Assembly: GCF_001854225.1 (NCBI RefSeq)
Contig: NZ_CP015208.1
Location: 1,302,001-1,366,000 of the forward strand
DNA: 64,000 bases
Source of the DNA: Candidatus Rhodoluna planktonica
GTDB lineage: Bacteria; Actinomycetota; Actinomycetes; Actinomycetales; Microbacteriaceae
Direction of reading: 5' to 3'
Position numbers and translations under genes: made by a program. The notes beneath the pieces are model-generated. The model was given only the letters and a program-made list of their open reading frames with translations. It was not told the origin of the DNA and did no database searches. Positions 1-9,149 of this stretch are shown piece by piece; the first letter of the stretch is position 1; every line of letters starts with the position of its first letter.

Positions 1-1001
1 TCGTTGCCGAATAGGGCAACTAGAGCACCGGTTACACCAGAACCAACCATGATTGATGGGATAACGCGAGCTGGATCAGCAGCAGCGAATGGGATTGCAC
101 CTTCTGAGATGAATGATGCACCTAGAAGCCATGCAGCCTTACCGTTTTCTACCTCAGACTCAGAGAATGCAGACTTACGTAGGTTGGTAGCAAGCGCTAG
201 ACCTAGTGGAGGTGTCATACCAGCAGCCATAACGATAGCCATTACCTGGAACTCAGTTGCCGATGCAGCAGCGCCAGCGGTGGCAAGACCGGTAACAGCA
301 AAGGTGTAAGCAACCTTGTTAACTGGGCCACCCATGTCGAAGGCCATCATTAGACCAAGCACTAGACCTAGAACTGCAAGACCAGCACCCGATAGGCTGC
401 CTAGCCAAGCGGTTAGACCGTTTACCAAAGCAGATACTGGAACCTTTAGAACTAGAACCATTGCTAGACCAGTGATTAGCGAGCCCAAAAGTGGGATAAC
501 TACAACTGGCATAACTGGCTTGATCCAGTTGGCAACCTTCCAGCGGCTGATCCATAGAGCAACGAAACCACCGATGAAACCACCGAGAATTGCGCCAAGG
601 AAGCCGGTGCCGGTGCCTAGTGGGTTGCCGTCAAGACCGGTAGCAAGAGCACCGGCGACGAAACCTGGAACTAGACCTGGGCGGTCAGCAATCGCGAATG
701 CGATGTAGGCAGCGAGAACTGGTACGAAGAATGCAAAAGCAGCCTTACCGAACCAGAAAATGATGAATGCCCAGTTACCAATGTTTAGCAAGTCGAAACC
801 GGTAACGGCTCCGCTTTCGTTGGTTGGTACGTTCATCTTTGCTGCATCATATGCGTGGATACCGTCGGTACCAGCAGCAGCTGCACCTAGAAGGAATCCA
901 AGGGCGATCAAAATACCACCCGCAGCAACGAATGGGATCATGTATGAAACACCGGTCATCAGCCACTGGCGGATGCGTGTTCCTGTACTTGCGTTTGACA
1001 C
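1..1001 (-). CDS. PTS fructose-type permease, EIIC subunit (3' end beyond window)
   Basis: Membrane channel subunit that moves a sugar, probably fructose, across the membrane while IIB phosphorylates it. Reading from a GTG at 1001, preceded by a strong AGGAGG, gives 333 residues open to the window edge. The N-terminal segment has a basic stretch followed by a helix ending FVAAGGILIALGF, typical of fructose IIC. Further hydrophobic segments are rich in Gly and Ala (FLGAILGGFIGGFVALW; MAFDMGGPVNKVAY; SFISEGAIPFAAADP), and the GPVNK and EGAIPFAAADP motifs are family hallmarks. The C-terminal end lies outside the window. It follows the IIA and IIB genes on the same strand after an 86-bp gap, so the three form one operon. 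Substrate identity is inferred from family resemblance. Confidence 0.93.
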   Translation of the reverse strand, partial: MSNASTGTRIRQWLMTGVSYMIPFVAAGGILIALGFLLGAAAAGTDGIHAYDAAKMNVPTNESGAVTGFDLLNIGNWAFIIFWFGKAAFAFFVPVLAAYIAFAIADRPGLVPGFVAGALATGLDGNPLGTGTGFLGAILGGFIGGFVALWISRWKVANWIKPVMPVVVIPLLGSLITGLAMVLVLKVPVSALVNGLTAWLGSLSGAGLAVLGLVLGLMMAFDMGGPVNKVAYTFAVTGLATAGAAASATEFQVMAIVMAAGMTPPLGLALATNLRKSAFSESEVENGKAAWLLGASFISEGAIPFAAADPARVIPSIMVGSGVTGALVALFGN

Positions 1002-1087
1002 TATGAGCCTCCTACTGCTCTTTTTAGTGAAATTGGAATCGCGGATTGCGATCCAAACCTGTAGAACTCGTTAGTTGTTTCAGCTAA

Positions 1088-1513
1088 TTACTTTTTGCCA
1101 AAAAGGCCGCCGAAGAGACCTTTTTTCTCGCCGCTGCTTGGCTTTTCTGCAGCCGCAGGCGCTTCGGCCTTTGGTGCTGCTTCGCCAACCTTGGCTGCAG
1201 TGCCGTTGGCAGCAGCTTCGAGAACCTGTTCGACCAGTTCGGTTGCGCTCTTGATGGCTTTAGCCACACCAACCTGGATGTATGGCTTGCCGGCGAACCG
1301 GTCGCGACCGATGACCTCTAGGTCAACGGCGAAAATTACTGCATCGGCTGAGTCGATGACATCTTGCTTGAAAGGGTTCGAGCCAGCTGAGCCCTGAGTC
1401 TCAACAAGCACTTCGTGACCTAGCTTTTTGCCAGCCTGCTCTAGTGCTTCGGCTGCCATGTAGGTGTGGGCGATGCCGGTGATGCATGAAGTGACGCAAA
1501 CAATTTTGGCCAT
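1088..1513 (-). CDS. PTS fructose-type EIIB subunit with unusual C-terminal tail
   Basis: Accepts phosphate from IIA and passes it to the incoming sugar. The 141-residue protein starts MAKIVCVTSCITGIAHT; Cys10 is the expected phosphorylated cysteine, followed by the TGIAHT signature. The IIB fold accounts for roughly residues 1-105. The rest is an Ala/Pro/Glu/Lys-rich linker ending in KKGLFGGLFGKK, which a plain IIB of about 100 residues lacks. In many bacteria IIA, IIB and IIC are fused; here they are separate, so the tail may be a leftover linker or a membrane-contact segment (inference). The start is 2 bases after the IIA stop, so translation is probably coupled. Confidence 0.92.
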   Translation of the reverse strand: MAKIVCVTSCITGIAHTYMAAEALEQAGKKLGHEVLVETQGSAGSNPFKQDVIDSADAVIFAVDLEVIGRDRFAGKPYIQVGVAKAIKSATELVEQVLEAAANGTAAKVGEAAPKAEAPAAAEKPSSGEKKGLFGGLFGKK

Positions 1514-1515
1514 GA

Positions 1516-1965
1516 TTACTGAACCTCTCGGGTAATGATCGCTGCAACTGCAGCGGGGTCTTTTTCAGCGCGAAGTGATTCGCGAAATTCTTCGTTCATA
1601 ACTTTGCGAGCGAGTTTCGACAAAATTTCGAGATGCGCGTTGCCACCAGATGCCGGAGCGGCGATTAGGAAAATCAGGTCTGACTTGCCATCGTCGGCGC
1701 CAAAGTCAACACCGGTTGGCGAGATGCCAACCGCGACCGAAGGGGTGACCACTAAATCGCTTTGAGCGTGGGGAATTGCAATACCGCCCTCAATACCCGT
1801 TGGAAAGTGTTCTTCTCGTTTCGCAACAGCTTCGAGGTATCCGTCGATTGAAGTAAGTCGTTCGTCTGCTAACAAAAGTTCAGCCAACTGGCGGGTCGCC
1901 TGCTCTTTGGTGTCGGCTTCGAGACCAACGATTACGATTTCTGGCGACGTTACGACTTTGGTCAA
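1516..1965 (-). CDS. PTS fructose-type EIIA subunit
   Basis: Cytoplasmic phosphocarrier that takes phosphate from HPr and gives it to IIB. The 149-residue sequence fits the PTS EIIA type-2 (fructose/mannitol) family; the active histidine is H66 in GGIAIPHAQSD. It is the first gene of the IIA-IIB-IIC operon and runs divergently from ptsH-ptsI, with 189 bp between them that probably hold both promoters. No 1-phosphofructokinase gene is seen in this window, though one could lie past the left edge. Confidence 0.93.
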   Translation of the reverse strand: MTKVVTSPEIVIVGLEADTKEQATRQLAELLLADERLTSIDGYLEAVAKREEHFPTGIEGGIAIPHAQSDLVVTPSVAVGISPTGVDFGADDGKSDLIFLIAAPASGGNAHLEILSKLARKVMNEEFRESLRAEKDPAAVAAIITREVQ

Positions 1966-2154
1966 CTGATACTTCCTAAGCTCTTACCTTCAATGAGTGA
2001 AATCAGATTACAACCGCTTGCAGTAGATTTCCCACAAAATAGCCCAGTAAATAAAACAAAAAAATAACGATGTTTTGTTCTAATTCCACAATTTGCCGGG
2101 GTGTATCTTTAGTACATCGAATTTTCCCGAAAGCCCTTTCCCACCGGAGTAAAG
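1966..2154. promoter_or_regulatory. Divergent promoter region between PTS operon and ptsHI
   Basis: This AT-rich 189-bp spacer separates the two divergent PTS transcription units. It contains AAAACA (2055) and TGTTTT (2071) facing each other across an A-rich core, a loose inverted repeat that could be an operator for a DeoR- or LacI-type sugar regulator. I cannot assign firm -35/-10 boxes. A GGAG motif sits just ahead of the ptsH ATG. Confidence 0.4.
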
Positions 2155-2424
2155 ATGTCAGTAATTAAAGGTGAAGTAGAAGTTCTCGACCCAATCGGTT
2201 TGCACGCCCGCCCAGCCAGCCAAATTGTGAAGTTAGTAAAAGAGTCTGAACTCGAAATCGAAATCGGTCGCGAGGGCGAAGATTTCGTGAAAGCAAACTC
2301 GGCACTGCGTCTAATGTCACTGCAAATCAAGCCAAACGAAAAGCTGATTGTCACAGTCGCTACCGATGACGAGGGCCGCGGCAACGAAATCATCATCCAG
2401 ATTCAGGAATTTCTAAAGGGCTAG
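2155..2424 (+). CDS. ptsH: Phosphocarrier protein HPr
   Basis: Small cytoplasmic phosphocarrier between Enzyme I and the sugar-specific IIA proteins. The 89 residues show the phosphorylatable His17 in the context GLHARPAS. The region corresponding to the regulatory serine site reads NSALRLMSL, so Ser49 is in the usual position for HPr kinase targets, although actinobacteria normally lack that kinase. A GGAG ribosome site precedes the ATG. ptsI starts 10 bases after the stop, so the pair is an operon, divergent from the IIA-IIB-IIC genes that it must serve. Confidence 0.96.
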   Translation: MSVIKGEVEVLDPIGLHARPASQIVKLVKESELEIEIGREGEDFVKANSALRLMSLQIKPNEKLIVTVATDDEGRGNEIIIQIQEFLKG

Positions 2425-2434
2425 GTTCTACTTC

Positions 2435-4060
2435 GTGACACTTACTCAAGGAACAGTTCTAAGCGGCTTGGGCGTAGGCCTGGCCTCGGCAACCGGCGAA
2501 GTTTTTGTGGTCAAGCCACAGGCACCACTGCCCGCTTTCAGCAAATCAACGCGCGGAGCCGAGGTTGAAACTGCCGAACTCAAAGATGCGATCGCATTCG
2601 TTTCGGCACATCTCGACGAGTTAGGTGAACGCGCCGGCGGAACTTCAGCCGAGATTTTTGAAGCTCTGAAGATGTTCCTTGAAGACGATGAACTGTTTGA
2701 CATGTCGGTCGAACACATCAATGACGGATGGGGTGCGGCCGCAGCCTATGGCAAAGCCGTAGACACTTTTGCCGAATTGATGGGCGGCGACCCAACTTTT
2801 GCCGAGCGCGTTGCCGACCTACAAGATCTTTCAAAGCGAGTTCAGGCGCGACTAGCCGGAATCGACATGGGCTTGACCTTGCCAACCAACGGTCGAATCA
2901 TTTTGGTGGGCGAAGATTTTTCACCAGCCGATACCGCACAATTTACCGATGCAGTAATTGGTGTGGTCACCATCAAGGGTGGGCCAACCTCGCACACCGC
3001 AATCATCTGCCGCTCAAAGAGCATTGCCGCCGTGGTCTCTTGTGCCGGTGCCGCCGAATTGAAAAACGGCGATCAGGTTTTGGTCGACCCGGTCGGTGAC
3101 CGAGTCGTCTTTGGCGGCGACGACACTTTGGCCACCAAGGCCATCCAATTTGTTGCAGTCAATGATGAGCCGGTGATTCCGGTTCGCGCAAACATTGGCA
3201 CCCTCGGCGATGCCGAGTCCGCTGCCCAAACCGCCGCGGTTGGCGTTGGTCTGTTTAGAACAGAATTGCTGTACCTTTCGGCAGCTACAGCGCCGACAAT
3301 TGAGCAACAGGTTGCCGAATACTCTGCAATCTTGGCGGCGGCACCAGATGGCCCAATAGTAGTTCGCACAATCGATGCCGGATCAGATAAGCCAGTTCCG
3401 TTTTTGAACATGCCGCACGAAGAAAACCCATCGCTGGGTGTTCGCGGATTCCGCCTAATTGAAGAGCACCGCGAATTCATCGAGAGTCAGCTGCGTTCAA
3501 TCGAACAAGCTCGCGTGGCCACGGGGCGCGAAGTCTGGGTGATGGCTCCGATGATTGCAACCGTTGCCGAAGCAGCGCAGTTCTGTGATCTTGCTCGTTC
3601 TATTGGCGGCTACAAAGTCGGTGTGATGGTTGAGACACCTTCTATCGCAACCGTAATTGAACAGCTTGAAGGCATAGTCGACTTTGTGTCGATTGGCACC
3701 AACGATTTGTCGCAGTACCTGTTTGCTGCTGACCGCATGAATCCATCTTTGGGTGCACTGCTAAACCACTGGCAGCCAGCACTGATTAGAACCCTTGCCC
3801 GAATTGCTGCCGGCGGTGCACAAGGCGGATTCTCGGTTGGTGTTTGCGGCGAGTCAGCATCCGACCCGACCTTTGCAGTAGTGCTAGCCGGATTGGGCAT
3901 CAACTCAGTCAGCGTTTCGAAGTCACAGGTCAACGCGGTGCGCAACGCCTTGGCCTCGCTCGATTTGGGTGCTGCCAAAGAAGTTGCGAATAAGGTGCTT
4001 GCTGCTCGTTCGGCTGAAGAAGCTAAGGCAGTTGCCCTAGAGGCGCTTGCCTCACTTTAG
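2435..4060 (+). CDS. ptsI: PTS Enzyme I (phosphoenolpyruvate-protein phosphotransferase)
   Basis: Starts the PTS phosphate relay by autophosphorylating from phosphoenolpyruvate and passing phosphate to HPr. The 541-residue protein has the N-terminal HPr-binding helical part (about 30-145), the swivelling domain with active His187 in GGPTSHTAI, and a PEP-binding TIM barrel (about 245-530) with GVGLFRTELLYL, TNDLSQYLFAADR and catalytic Cys471 in VGVCGESA. The start is a GTG 10 bases after ptsH. The length is slightly short of the 570-residue norm, but no domain is missing. The 3' end overlaps the opposite-strand lipoprotein gene by 9 bases. Confidence 0.96.
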   Translation: MTLTQGTVLSGLGVGLASATGEVFVVKPQAPLPAFSKSTRGAEVETAELKDAIAFVSAHLDELGERAGGTSAEIFEALKMFLEDDELFDMSVEHINDGWGAAAAYGKAVDTFAELMGGDPTFAERVADLQDLSKRVQARLAGIDMGLTLPTNGRIILVGEDFSPADTAQFTDAVIGVVTIKGGPTSHTAIICRSKSIAAVVSCAGAAELKNGDQVLVDPVGDRVVFGGDDTLATKAIQFVAVNDEPVIPVRANIGTLGDAESAAQTAAVGVGLFRTELLYLSAATAPTIEQQVAEYSAILAAAPDGPIVVRTIDAGSDKPVPFLNMPHEENPSLGVRGFRLIEEHREFIESQLRSIEQARVATGREVWVMAPMIATVAEAAQFCDLARSIGGYKVGVMVETPSIATVIEQLEGIVDFVSIGTNDLSQYLFAADRMNPSLGALLNHWQPALIRTLARIAAGGAQGGFSVGVCGESASDPTFAVVLAGLGINSVSVSKSQVNAVRNALASLDLGAAKEVANKVLAARSAEEAKAVALEALASL

Positions 4061-4609
4061 TCCCAACAAAATTTCGGTATAAGCAGCATCAGTTCGATAA
4101 TCGATTTCGGCTTTCCAGAAATCTGTTTCAGTGCCGCCATCGGCTCGCACAATCAAGCCATTTTCAACATAAAAATTCATTGGTAGCCACTCGGGTGCGG
4201 TAAGTGAAAAACCGCCGTCAATTAGTGCGAATTCGGTGGTGGCATCTTCAATAAGCATTTTTGCCGAACCCACCGCAAAGTAATTCACATCGGCAATCAA
4301 TTCGCTTTTTGCGGTGTCGGTTAGGTTGATGCTGGCCGATTGGTTGTCTGCTTGCGTTGGGTCAAAGTAGAGCACGAAATTATCGGTTGGGGTGGTTACC
4401 GTCTCGATGCATCCCTGGGTTTGAAGCTGGTCAAAACTTGCCGCAACGATCGACTTGGCCTCGTCAATGTTTTTGACCGCAACATCGGCTTGAGTTGTTT
4501 CGCTAGCACTACTAGATGGCTCTTGCCGCTCGGCTGCGCCGGTGCTGCAACCGGCAGCCGAAACCGAAATGAGCGCGACGAGAATAATTGCCATTGATTT
4601 TTTACCCAT
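4052..4609 (-). CDS. Predicted lipoprotein of unknown function
   Basis: This 185-residue protein begins with a lipoprotein signal peptide: basic MGKKS, a hydrophobic stretch, then the lipobox SAAGC with Cys21 as the likely lipidated residue. A Ser/Glu-rich linker follows. The rest is a mixed alpha/beta segment with no family I recognise. It is probably anchored on the outer face of the membrane. It is transcribed divergently from ldh (37 bp apart) and overlaps the end of ptsI tail-to-tail. Confidence 0.75.
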   Translation of the reverse strand: MGKKSMAIILVALISVSAAGCSTGAAERQEPSSSASETTQADVAVKNIDEAKSIVAASFDQLQTQGCIETVTTPTDNFVLYFDPTQADNQSASINLTDTAKSELIADVNYFAVGSAKMLIEDATTEFALIDGGFSLTAPEWLPMNFYVENGLIVRADGGTETDFWKAEIDYRTDAAYTEILLGLK

Positions 4610-4646
4610 ACAAAAACCCTAACTGCGTTAGTGCCATGATTGCTTT

Positions 4647-5597
4647 ATGAGCAGCACAGCACACAGCAAGGTTTCGATTATCGGTGCCGGAGCCGTCGGC
4701 GCATCAATGGCATACGCGATGTTGATTCGCGAATCAGCGCGCGAGGTAGTGCTTTACGACACCAATGAACCCAAAGTGCGGGCAGAAGTTTTAGACCTAG
4801 CGCACGGCACTCAATTCACTGGGGCCACCTCGGTCAGCGGCGGCGCCGACATATCGGTCACTGCAAATTCTGACGTAATTGTGGTTACTGCCGGAGCCAA
4901 ACAAAAACCTGGGCAAACCCGACTAGAGCTAGTTGGTGTGAATGCCGCAATCACCCGCTCACTCATCCCCCAGCTGCTTGAACATTCACCCGAAGCAATC
5001 ATCATTCTGGTGACCAACCCATGCGACGTTTTAGCTACCGTGGCGCAGCAAATTTCAGGACTGCCGGCAAACAGAGTTTTCTCTTCAGGCACGGTGCTTG
5101 ATTCTTCGAGACTTCGATGGTTACTCGGCGAGCGCCTCGGAGTAAACGCATCAAGCATCCACGCGATGATTATTGGCGAGCACGGTGACAGCGAATTTGG
5201 TCTATGGTCGCAAGCTGCAATCGGCCCAGTACCGCTGATGAATTGGCGTGACGAAAATGGTCGTGGCCTGAGCGAACTCGAATTGGATGAAATTGCGCAC
5301 TCGGTTCGAAACGCTGCGTATCAGGTAATAGAAGGCAAAGGAGCAACGAACTATGCGATTGGGCTTTCTGGTGCGCGAATTGTCGAGGCAGTGCTCTCCG
5401 ACGAAAACGCCATTTTGCCAGTGAGTTCAGTTTTGCAAAATTATCACGGCATTTCAGGCATCGCGATGTCGGTGCCTACCCTGGTAAATCGAAACGGTGC
5501 CGCCCGCGCAATTGAGGTGCCAATGACCGATGGCGAACTCGCGTTGTTTGAGCGTTCGGCTGCAGCGATACGCAATTCACTTGCCAGCATCACTTAG
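4647..5597 (+). CDS. ldh: L-lactate dehydrogenase
   Basis: NAD-dependent interconversion of pyruvate and lactate in the cytoplasm. The 316-residue protein has an N-terminal Rossmann motif (IIGAGAVGAS), the catalytic histidine H179 in IIGEHGDSE, and Arg92 in the mobile loop. The substrate-deciding position in the loop is Gln (Q86 in AKQKPG), as in lactate dehydrogenases; malate enzymes have Arg there. The ATG follows a 37-bp spacer shared with the divergent lipoprotein gene. It appears monocistronic; glutathione peroxidase begins about 50 bp later. Confidence 0.92.
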   Translation: MSSTAHSKVSIIGAGAVGASMAYAMLIRESAREVVLYDTNEPKVRAEVLDLAHGTQFTGATSVSGGADISVTANSDVIVVTAGAKQKPGQTRLELVGVNAAITRSLIPQLLEHSPEAIIILVTNPCDVLATVAQQISGLPANRVFSSGTVLDSSRLRWLLGERLGVNASSIHAMIIGEHGDSEFGLWSQAAIGPVPLMNWRDENGRGLSELELDEIAHSVRNAAYQVIEGKGATNYAIGLSGARIVEAVLSDENAILPVSSVLQNYHGISGIAMSVPTLVNRNGAARAIEVPMTDGELALFERSAAAIRNSLASIT

Positions 5598-5646
5598 AAC
5601 TTTGTTAGCCGGGAATTAGTTTGCCAAGTTAACCGTTCAAACAGGC

Positions 5647-6129
5647 ATGAGCCTGAATCTGATTGAACTCGAAATGCAAGATGGACGCCTAACCAACTTT
5701 GGCGAATTCGCTGGCAAAACCGTATTAGTTGTAAATGTCGCCTCAAAATGCGGTCTGACTCCGCAGTACGAAGCGCTTGAGGCGCTTTATAAAAAGTATG
5801 CCGATCGTGGTCTTGTTATAGTCGGCGTGCCTTCAGACACTTTCAAGCAAGAGTTTAAAGACGATGCGTCGATTGCTGAATTCTGCAGCCTGAACTACGG
5901 GGTAACTTTCCCGCTAACTAAACTTGCCAAGGTGAATGGGCGCAACCGTCATCCGCTGTTCAAAGAACTGGTCAAAGCCAAAGATGGCATGGGGCTAGCC
6001 GGGCCAGTGATGTGGAATTTTGAGAAATTCTTAGTCAGCCCAAACGGCAAGATCCAGCGCTTTCGCCCAAACATGAAGCCAGATGACCCGGCAATTGTTG
6101 CCGCTATCGAGGCCAGCCTCGGCAACTAA
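5647..6129 (+). CDS. Glutathione peroxidase family thiol peroxidase
   Basis: Reduces hydrogen or lipid peroxides; in bacteria of this type thioredoxin or mycothiol, rather than glutathione, is the usual donor (family knowledge). The 160-residue thioredoxin-fold protein has the peroxidatic Cys35 in VASKCGLTPQY and the conserved W-N pair in PVMWNFEKF. The usual NQF motif that supplies the catalytic Gln is replaced (VPSDTFKQE), as in a variant subgroup. It is the cysteine, not the selenocysteine, form. The stop overlaps the 3' end of the opposite-strand oxidoreductase gene by 4 bases. Confidence 0.88.
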   Translation: MSLNLIELEMQDGRLTNFGEFAGKTVLVVNVASKCGLTPQYEALEALYKKYADRGLVIVGVPSDTFKQEFKDDASIAEFCSLNYGVTFPLTKLAKVNGRNRHPLFKELVKAKDGMGLAGPVMWNFEKFLVSPNGKIQRFRPNMKPDDPAIVAAIEASLGN

Positions 6130-7187
6130 GCAACAGCAACGGCTGGCTGTTCGGCCAGCAATTCACGAACACGTGGAATTACCACAGTGCCGTAGAGTTC
6201 AATGCTCTTCATTAGTTTGCTGTGCGGCATTGGGCCGTTGGCATACTTTAGATCGAAACGTTGTGCACCCACCGCGGTAATTGCGTAGGCAATTTTTTGC
6301 GCGACGGTTTCTGGTGAACCAACGTAGAGCGAGCCGTACTTCACCTCTTGCAGATAGTGGTTTTTGGTGGTTGGGCCCCATCCGCGTTCACGACCGATGC
6401 GACCAAACATAGTCTCGTAGTGTGGCCATTGCGCCTCAACTGCATCGTGATCGGTTTCAGCAATGTGGCCTGGCGAGTGGATGGAAACCGGCAACTGCGG
6501 CTTACCCAACTCGTTCAAGTAGTCGCGATACAACTTTGCAAATGGCGCAAATCTTGCCGGGTCGCCACCGATAATTGCCAGTGCTAGGTTTGCTCCCAGA
6601 CGTGCCGCTCGAACAACCGATTCTGGGCTGCCACCAACGCCAACGCGCAACGGGATGGCCCCTCCCTCGGTCTTAGGGTAGACCTGCTGGTTGGTCAGGC
6701 CAGCGCGAACGCTTCCGGACCAGGTAACCGGTTGCTCTTTGAGCAACTCAACTAAAAGCTCAAGTTTCTCTTCAAAGAGGGCGTTGTAGTCGCTAAGTTC
6801 GTAGCCGAAAAGTGGAAAAGATTCGATAAACGAGCCGCGGCCAGCGGTGATTTCTGCACGGCCGTTAGACAGGCCATCGATGGTTGCAAAGGCTTGGTAA
6901 ACCCGAACCGGGTCTTCACTTGAAAGCACAGTTACACCAGAGCCAAGTTTGATGTTTTTGGTGACCGTGGCCATACCGGCGAGAACCGTGTCTGGAGAGC
7001 TCACGGCAAAGTCGTCACGGTGATGTTCGCCAACGTTGATTCCGTAAATGCCCAGCTCATCGGCCAACTTGGCCTGCTCGATCATGTTTCGAATTACTTG
7101 GCCGGCTGATTCTGGGTTGCCATTGTCATCAACGGTCATGTCGCCGAAAGTGTCGAGGCCAAATTTGATGTCTGCTGGGTTTGTCAT
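6126..7187 (-). CDS. LLM-class flavin-dependent oxidoreductase
   Basis: Luciferase-like TIM-barrel monooxygenase or oxidoreductase using FMN or F420; the actual substrate is unknown. From the ATG at 7187 the protein is 353 residues, starting MTNPADIKFGLDTFGDM. Family motifs include GVGEHHRDDF-like text (INVGEHHRDDFAVSS), the KNIKLGSGVTVLSSEDPVR segment, and GGSPESVVRAARLGANL. An open frame extends 54 codons further upstream, but that stretch runs through the rlmN terminator and 3' end, so 7187 is the better start. The gene is downstream of rlmN on the same strand, with a terminator between them. Confidence 0.85.
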   Translation of the reverse strand: MTNPADIKFGLDTFGDMTVDDNGNPESAGQVIRNMIEQAKLADELGIYGINVGEHHRDDFAVSSPDTVLAGMATVTKNIKLGSGVTVLSSEDPVRVYQAFATIDGLSNGRAEITAGRGSFIESFPLFGYELSDYNALFEEKLELLVELLKEQPVTWSGSVRAGLTNQQVYPKTEGGAIPLRVGVGGSPESVVRAARLGANLALAIIGGDPARFAPFAKLYRDYLNELGKPQLPVSIHSPGHIAETDHDAVEAQWPHYETMFGRIGRERGWGPTTKNHYLQEVKYGSLYVGSPETVAQKIAYAITAVGAQRFDLKYANGPMPHSKLMKSIELYGTVVIPRVRELLAEQPAVAVA

Positions 7188-7190
7188 GCT

Positions 7191-7228
7191 TAAAAAGTAA
7201 AACCCCAACTTGATTTTGTCAAGTGGGG
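7191..7228 (-). terminator. Rho-independent terminator of rlmN
   Basis: On the minus strand GCCCCACTTGA, loop CAAAA, TCAAGTTGGGG forms an almost perfect 11-bp stem and is followed by TTTTACTTTTT. It lies just after the rlmN stop and ahead of the oxidoreductase ATG. Confidence 0.85.
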
Positions 7229-7248
7229 CTTTACTTATTTGAAATTCT

Positions 7249-8439
7249 TTATTCGGCCGCCGCCAACTGACCGCAAGCGCCGTCAATTTCTTTGCCGCGA
7301 GTGTCACGAAGCGTGGTGGGGATACCCGCTTTTTCGAGACGGCGAACAAACTCGTTTTGCACCACGGGTTCTGAAGCAGTCCAAATAGATCCTGGGGTTG
7401 GATTCAAGGGAATTGGATTGACGTGCACCCAACCCTTGCCGCGAGCATTCAATTTTTCGGCAAGCAAATCGGCTCGCCAGCCGTGATCGTTCATGTCTTT
7501 AATCAGCGCGTACTCGATGGAAACGCGTCGACCAGTTTTTTCATAATATTCCCGAGCCGCATCAAGCGCCTCATCGACCTTCCACTTCGAATTGATCGGA
7601 ATGAGCTCGTCACGAAGTTCGTCATCGGGAGCGTGTAAAGACAGAGCAAAAGTCACCGGGATTTCTTCATCGGCTAGCTTTTTGATGGATGGCACCAAAC
7701 CAACTGTAGAGACGGTGATGTTGCGCGCCGACATTCCCAGGCCATTTGGCTGTGGCTCAACCATGGTGCGAACCGCCTGCATTAGACGGTTGTAGTTGGC
7801 CAAAGGCTCACCCATCCCCATGAAAACAATGTTGTTGACGCGAATCGGGCTGCCGTCAGGGTGAGTAGTTTTACCACCCAACTCTCCTTTGGAGATTGCC
7901 TGATTCGCGCGAACTACCTGTTCAACAATTTCGGCCGCCGACATGTTGCGAGTTAGGCCAGCTTGACCGGTGGCGCAAAATGGGCAGTTCATTCCGCAGC
8001 CAGCCTGCGAAGAAACACATAACGTTATGCGGTTCGGATACTTCATAAGAACCGATTCGACCAACGCACCGTCATGCAGACGCCACAAAAACTTGATGGT
8101 GTCACTTTTATCGGTTTTCAACCGACGAACCTCGGTCATCAACGGTGGCAAAATCCTCGCCACCAATTCGGCTCGGCCTTCGGCTGGCAGATCAGTCATC
8201 TCTGCCGGATCAGATGTGTAATGACTGAAGTAGTGGGTGGCAATTTGTTTTGCCCTAAAACCAGGCAAACCAAGCTCTTTTACCCAGGATGCGCGCTCTT
8301 CAGCAGTGAGGTCGGCAAGATGCTGTGGTGGCAGCCCTTTTTTCTTCTCGGTGAAATCAAGCAGCGGCTTACCTGCAGCGTCGCGCTTTTGAGTCCAGCC
8401 TTCTGTGACCGGGCGAACTTGCGGGCGTGACTCAACCAA
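7249..8439 (-). CDS. rlmN: 23S rRNA (adenine2503-C2)-methyltransferase RlmN
   Basis: Radical-SAM enzyme that methylates A2503 of 23S rRNA, and often A37 of some tRNAs. The 396-residue protein carries the CxxxCxxC cluster motif at C148, C152 and C155 ([13 protein letters not shown]), a Cys141 matching E. coli C118, and the methyl-carrying cysteine C389 near the end (IDGACGQLA). The start is a TTG at 8439 preceded by AGGAG. It is divergent from the sortase gene (56 bp apart). Confidence 0.95.
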   Translation of the reverse strand: MVESRPQVRPVTEGWTQKRDAAGKPLLDFTEKKKGLPPQHLADLTAEERASWVKELGLPGFRAKQIATHYFSHYTSDPAEMTDLPAEGRAELVARILPPLMTEVRRLKTDKSDTIKFLWRLHDGALVESVLMKYPNRITLCVSSQAGCGMNCPFCATGQAGLTRNMSAAEIVEQVVRANQAISKGELGGKTTHPDGSPIRVNNIVFMGMGEPLANYNRLMQAVRTMVEPQPNGLGMSARNITVSTVGLVPSIKKLADEEIPVTFALSLHAPDDELRDELIPINSKWKVDEALDAAREYYEKTGRRVSIEYALIKDMNDHGWRADLLAEKLNARGKGWVHVNPIPLNPTPGSIWTASEPVVQNEFVRRLEKAGIPTTLRDTRGKEIDGACGQLAAAE

Positions 8440-8495
8440 TTGCGGCTCCTTTTTGCTTCAGGTCAAGCGTAAACCAGCCTGATTAGGATTGCCAT

Positions 8496-9149
8496 GTGAG
8501 TTTTCCTACGAAACGCCAAGCATTTTTCAGGCCGGCAAATTTGTTGGCGAGTGTGGCTATTGTCGGCGGTCTAACCATCGCCGCATCAGCTGCATGGCAA
8601 ATGTTTGCGGTCGAAGACTTGGCGGCGACGTCACAACGAAAGGCTGCCGAGGTTGAACCGCTAGTAGTCATAAAAAACACGGATGAAGTTGGCGACACTT
8701 TGAGAACCGGGGACGTCTTCGCCAAACTTATTGCTCCTCGACTCGGTTCAGACTATGTGCGGCAAATAGCGCAAGGTACCAGTGTCGAAAAAGTCTTAAA
8801 CACCATAGGTGTTGGTCACTACATTTCAACTGCGATGCCAGGTGAGGTTGGTAATTTTGCTCTGGCCGCCCACCGCGCCGGAAATGGTGGACCGTTCAGG
8901 GATATTGATAAATTTCAAGCTGGCGATTTGGTTTATGTCGAGACGACGACTGCAACCTATACCTATCGATATTTGCAAACTGCAGTGGTTGCGCCAGATG
9001 CCATAAATGTAATAGCCGCCAACCCCGAGGGGTTGACGGCCATCACATCGGCAGACAAGTTTCTAACCTTGACCACCTGCACTCCTATTTATGTCAATAC
9101 CGAGCGTCTCATCGTCTGGTTCGAACAGATTGCTGTCGCTGCCAAATAA
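8496..9149 (+). CDS. srtE: Class E sortase
   Basis: Membrane-anchored transpeptidase that cleaves LAxTG-type sorting signals and attaches surface proteins to the cell wall. The 217 residues comprise a short cytoplasmic N terminus, one membrane helix (about 15-37) and an extracellular sortase fold. Catalytic residues visible are His126 (AAHRAGNGGPF), Cys195 (TLTTCTPIY) and Arg204 (NTERLIVWFE); the TLTTC and ERLIV context fits class E. The start is a GTG. Its 3' end overlaps by 41 bases, tail-to-tail, the gene of an LAATG protein that is the obvious substrate. Confidence 0.92.
   Translation: MSFPTKRQAFFRPANLLASVAIVGGLTIAASAAWQMFAVEDLAATSQRKAAEVEPLVVIKNTDEVGDTLRTGDVFAKLIAPRLGSDYVRQIAQGTSVEKVLNTIGVGHYISTAMPGEVGNFALAAHRAGNGGPFRDIDKFQAGDLVYVETTTATYTYRYLQTAVVAPDAINVIAANPEGLTAITSADKFLTLTTCTPIYVNTERLIVWFEQIAVAAK

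Noticed and set aside
4-1074. Plus-strand frames at the left end
   Set aside because: They are shadows of the PTS IIC gene, whose minus-strand frame gives clear membrane helices and family motifs.
6126-7349. Long frame extending the LLM oxidoreductase to 7349
   Set aside because: The extra N-terminal codons run through the rlmN terminator and the rlmN 3' end; family proteins begin at the 7187 ATG.
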